Shown: positions 21,831 to 23,344 of the stretch, piece after piece | How positions within the stretch are numbered: position 1 is the first letter of the stretch | Layout of the letters: each line of letters opens with the position of its first letter | Origin: DATJPD01 sp036394195 | GTDB lineage: Bacteria; Pseudomonadota; Alphaproteobacteria; CACIAM-22H2 | Direction: 5' to 3' | Assembly: GCA_036394195.1 (NCBI GenBank) | Contig: DASWFO010000312.1 | Location: 1 to 23,344 of the forward strand | Length of the DNA: 23,344 nt | Program-made: the position numbers and the translations under genes | Notes under the pieces: model-generated | Told to the model about the DNA's origin: nothing | What the model saw: only the letters and a program-made list of their open reading frames with translations | Databases searched by the model: none

Positions 21831-23193
21831 GTGACCTCGTCCCATCCCGAAGCGCCATCCCCCGCGACCGCGCATCCCGGCGGCAAGCTTGCGGGCAACG
21901 TCACGGTCCCGGGGGACAAATCGATCTCTCACCGCGCCGTGATGCTGGGCGGCCTCGCCGTCGGCGAGACGGTCATTCACGGGCTGCTCGAAGGCGAGGA
22001 CGTGCTGCGCACGGCCGCCGCCATGCGCGCACTGGGCGCCGAGGCGAGCCGGTCCAAGGACGGGACCTGGCGGGTCCGCGGCCGCGGTCTTGGCGGCCTG
22101 GTTGAGCCGGCGGACGTGCTCGACCTCGGCAATTCGGGGACCAGCGCCCGGCTCTTGATGGGGATCCTGGCCACCGCCCCGTTCACGACCTTCCTCACCG
22201 GCGATGCCAGTCTGCGACGTCGCCCGATGGGGCGGGTGACCACGCCCTTGGCGATGATGGGAGCGCGCGTCCTGGCGCGCGGGGCCGCCGACGGCAAGCT
22301 CCTGCTGCCGCTGGCCATCACCGGCACCGCCGACCCGGTGCCCATCGTCTATCCGCTGCCGGTCGCGTCCGCGCAGGTGAAATCCGCGGTGCTGCTGGCC
22401 GGCCTCAACGCGCCGGGTGAAACCACGGTCATCGAACGCGCCGCGACCCGCGACCACACCGAGCTGATGTTCCGCCATTTTGGCGCCGACGTGCGCATCG
22501 CGTCAGACAAGGGCGGCACCGCCATCACCGTGGTCGGCCGGCCCGAGATCACCGGCCGCACCGTGCGCGTCCCCGCCGATCCGTCGTCGGCCGCGTTCCC
22601 GCTGGTCGCCGCCCTGCTGGTGCCGGGATCGAAGGTCACGGTGCGCAATGTTGGACTCAATCCGCGGCGCGCCGGGCTGTACACGACCTTGACCGAGATG
22701 GGCGCCGATCTTGATTACCAATGCGCGCACGCAAGCCGGCGAGCCGGCCGGCGATCTCACCGCCACCGCCGGCGCTCTGACCGGCGTCGAGGTGCCGCCG
22801 GAGCGGGCCCCGACCATGATCGACGAATATCCGATCCTCGCCGTGGCCGCTTCCTTCGCCAAAGGCGATACCAAGATGCGGGGCCTCGGCGAGCTCCGGG
22901 TCAAGGAAAGCGACCGGCTGGCCGCGATCGCGAACGGGCTGGCGGCGTGTGGTGTGGAGGTGTTTATCGATGGCGATGACCTGATCGTGCGCGGCGCCGG
23001 TGCCGCCCCGAGGGGTCTTGCGAGGGACGCCGCGGCGATCCCGACCAATCTCGATCACCGCATCGCCATGGCGTTCCTGGTCATGGGCCTGGCCGCGAAA
23101 GAGCCGGTGGCGGTGGACGACGCGCGGCCGATCGACACCAGCTTCCCCGGATTTACCGCGCTGATGCGCGGGCTGGGCGCCGATCTCTCATGA
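21831..23193 (+). CDS. aroA: EPSP synthase (3-phosphoshikimate 1-carboxyvinyltransferase), frameshifted
   Basis: Joins PEP to shikimate 3-phosphate on the route to chorismate. Motifs in order: Val-Pro-Gly-Asp-Lys-Ser-Ile-Ser-His-Arg, Leu-Gly-Asn-Ser-Gly-Thr-Ser (Asn101-Ser-Gly103), Arg-Arg-Arg-Pro-Met-Gly-Arg, Ser-Ala-Gln-Val-Lys-Ser, Arg-Asp-His-Thr-Glu and Asp-Pro-Ser-Ser-Ala-Ala-Phe-Pro. The frame fails at about 22710 after Glu-Met-Gly-Ala-Asp. The next frame continues perfectly with Ala-Pro-Thr-Met-Ile-Asp-Glu-Tyr-Pro-Ile-Leu and Leu-Arg-Val-Lys-Glu-Ser-Asp-Arg to a stop at 23193. One extra base explains it; repaired length about 453. Class II features are discussed in the findings. Start GTG 21831 is preferred; ATG 21780 is an alternative. 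The next gene is cmk, a common order. An assembly error is likelier than loss of an essential gene. Confidence 0.9.
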
Positions 23194-23203
23194 TGTTCGC
23201 GCC

Positions 23204-23344
23204 ATGATCATCGCCATCGACGGCCCGGCCGCCGCCGGCAAGGGCACCCTCGCCCGCCGCATCGCCGAGCATTTCGGGCTCGCCTTCCTCGACACGGGCC
23301 GGCTCTATCGCGCCGTCGGGGCGAAGGTCTTGCAGGCGGGCAAG
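23204..23344 (+). CDS. cmk: Cytidylate kinase, N-terminal part (cut by window end)
   Basis: Phosphorylates CMP and dCMP with ATP for nucleotide supply. Only the first 47 codons are present: Met-Ile-Ile-Ala-Ile-Asp-Gly-Pro-Ala-Ala-Ala-Gly-Lys-Gly-Thr is the P-loop with the family-specific Asp-Gly-Pro, and Leu-Asp-Thr-Gly-Arg-Leu-Tyr-Arg-Ala-Val follows at the expected place (most relatives have Thr-Gly-Ala-Met-Tyr-Arg). It begins ten bases after aroA on the same strand, the usual aroA-cmk pairing; rpsA would be expected next. No clear ribosome site is seen, so coupling to aroA is possible. Confidence 0.93.
   Translation, partial: MIIAIDGPAAAGKGTLARRIAEHFGLAFLDTGRLYRAVGAKVLQAGK

Noticed and set aside
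22700..22720. Programmed +1 frameshifting in aroA or hpf (CTT at both shift sites)
   Set aside because: CTT is the slip codon of prfB, but here no stop codon and no internal ribosome site follow, and neither family is known to use recoding. Read error is simpler.

Overview
The window looks like chromosomal DNA from a free-living, high-GC alphaproteobacterium, probably of the Rhodospirillales/Rhizobiales type. This rests on gene content and order, not on any database match. The markers are an RNase D, kdsD-lptC-lptA-lptB-rpoN-hpf-ptsN cluster; an Hsp20 gene followed by a DUF1150 gene; tRNA-Ala next to a TIGR02300 zinc-ribbon gene, divergent from aroA-cmk; and an NDUFA9-like NAD-binding protein. 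I see no transposase, integrase, CRISPR array, plasmid or phage module.

Layout. 1-1211: a minus-strand pair, a frameshifted glucosaminidase-like gene and a small exported protein. 1281-5232: an SDR-type epimerase (-), an exported TPR protein (+), a glutathione S-transferase (-), and an overlapping TVP38/DedA-like plus ExoD-like membrane pair (-). 5414-6764: a monoheme cytochrome c (+) converging on an NDUFA9-like protein (-). 6862-7631: a promoter, tRNA-Leu(CAG) and RNase D. 7632-14311: an AT-rich control region, then kdsD-lptC-lptA-lptB (each junction an ATGA overlap), rpoN, a frameshifted short hpf and ptsN. These cover Kdo synthesis, LPS export, sigma-54 and nitrogen-PTS functions. 14454-15286: hsp20-DUF1150 (-) behind a heat-shock-type promoter and a leader resembling a ROSE RNA thermometer. 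15396-18297: a three-gene membrane-dehydrogenase operon of the gluconate/glucose dehydrogenase type (Tat-exported small subunit, GMC flavoprotein with a four-Cys cluster, monoheme cytochrome c). 18361-21036: a carboxymuconolactone-decarboxylase-like exported protein (-), a flavin amine oxidase (+) and a secreted PLD-type nuclease (+). 21042-23344: tRNA-Ala(GGC) and TIGR02300 (-), then aroA (frameshifted) and the start of cmk (+), cut by the window end.

Most of the window is housekeeping. The parts most worth a second look are regulatory or structural: the hsp20 thermometer and promoter, the tRNA-Leu/RNase D gene pair, a 38-bp perfect palindrome inside lptC, a candidate sigma-54 promoter ahead of the operon that encodes sigma-54, and palindromic repeats at convergent gene ends. 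Three genes (glucosaminidase, hpf, aroA) each carry what looks like a single extra base. Because aroA is normally essential, I favour assembly or read errors over true gene decay, but the sequence alone cannot settle it.
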